DNA of 64,000 nt from Phymatolithon calcareum (Eukaryota > Rhodophyta > Florideophyceae > Hapalidiales). Position numbers and translations under genes: made by a program. The stretch covers positions 2,666,001 to 2,730,000 of the forward strand of contig OZ345368.1 of NCBI GenBank assembly GCA_977006965.1. Direction: 5' to 3'. Under the pieces are notes generated by a model. It saw only the letters and a list, made by a program, of their open reading frames with translations. It did no database searches and had not been told where the DNA came from. This document shows positions 63,865-64,000 of the stretch, one piece after another; position 1 is the first letter of the stretch, and the number at the start of each line of letters is the position of its first letter.

Positions 63865-64000
63865 GACCCAAGATGTCGCACTAAGGGCCCTGCCCGCTTA
63901 TATCATACGTTCTGTGAACTCATCCATTACTTTCTATTGGGCAACATAATGATTAAAACGTTGGGCTAGGTATGTATTGGCTGTTACCGCCGATGATTGC

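Noticed and set aside
1-64000. CRISPR arrays, rRNA operons, bacterial operon signals
   Set aside because: No regularly spaced repeats or rRNA-like stretches were seen, and gene structure is eukaryotic.

Overview
The window looks like nuclear DNA of an intron-poor photosynthetic eukaryote. Genes are long uninterrupted ORFs on both strands, with TATA-like boxes shortly upstream of several starts and AATAAA signals downstream. It holds plant/animal-type kinases, NB-ARC proteins, a probable plastid HEAT-repeat protein and several eukaryotic transposon classes. A florideophyte red alga is my best guess; this is an inference from gene style, not from a marker gene.

Layout. 1-6.5 kb: two related NB-ARC (NLR/STAND-type) genes on the plus strand. 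The first is cut by the window edge. The second has an N-terminal PH-like domain and one in-frame TAG directly after its MHD-like motif. 7-9.8 kb: a HEAT-repeat protein (minus) and a secreted metallo-beta-lactamase-fold protein (plus). 11.8-48.7 kb: a tandem segmental duplication. The unit is [PAK-like kinase with two CRIB motifs, minus] - [about 1,370-residue membrane protein with C-terminal Sel1-like repeats, minus] - [UBX-domain protein, plus]. Unit 1 has an intact kinase, an intact Sel1 gene and a dead UBX gene. Unit 2 has a kinase with a replaced C-terminus, an intact Sel1 gene and a dead UBX gene. Unit 3 lacks the kinase but has intact Sel1 and UBX genes. Comparing the units exposes insertions, deletions and a gene-conversion tract. 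A hAT-like MITE sits in unit 1. A nested DNA element carrying a LINE fragment sits at the start of unit 3. 49-49.8 kb: a 1-Cys peroxiredoxin. 51-52.4 kb: a dead Tc1/mariner element with a template-switch-like scar. 53.2-58.1 kb: a young, complete copia-type LTR retrotransposon. 59.4-60.9 kb: a PH-domain CAMK-type kinase. 61-64 kb: mostly decayed sequence.

How the parts relate. The NB-ARC genes are candidate intracellular sensors. The Sel1 genes vary more between units 1 and 2 than the non-coding DNA beside them, and they carry a conversion tract shared by copies 1 and 3, so they look like a diversifying tandem family. UBX proteins recruit Cdc48/p97, and Sel1-repeat membrane proteins often serve ER quality control, so an ERAD-like link within the unit is possible but unproven.
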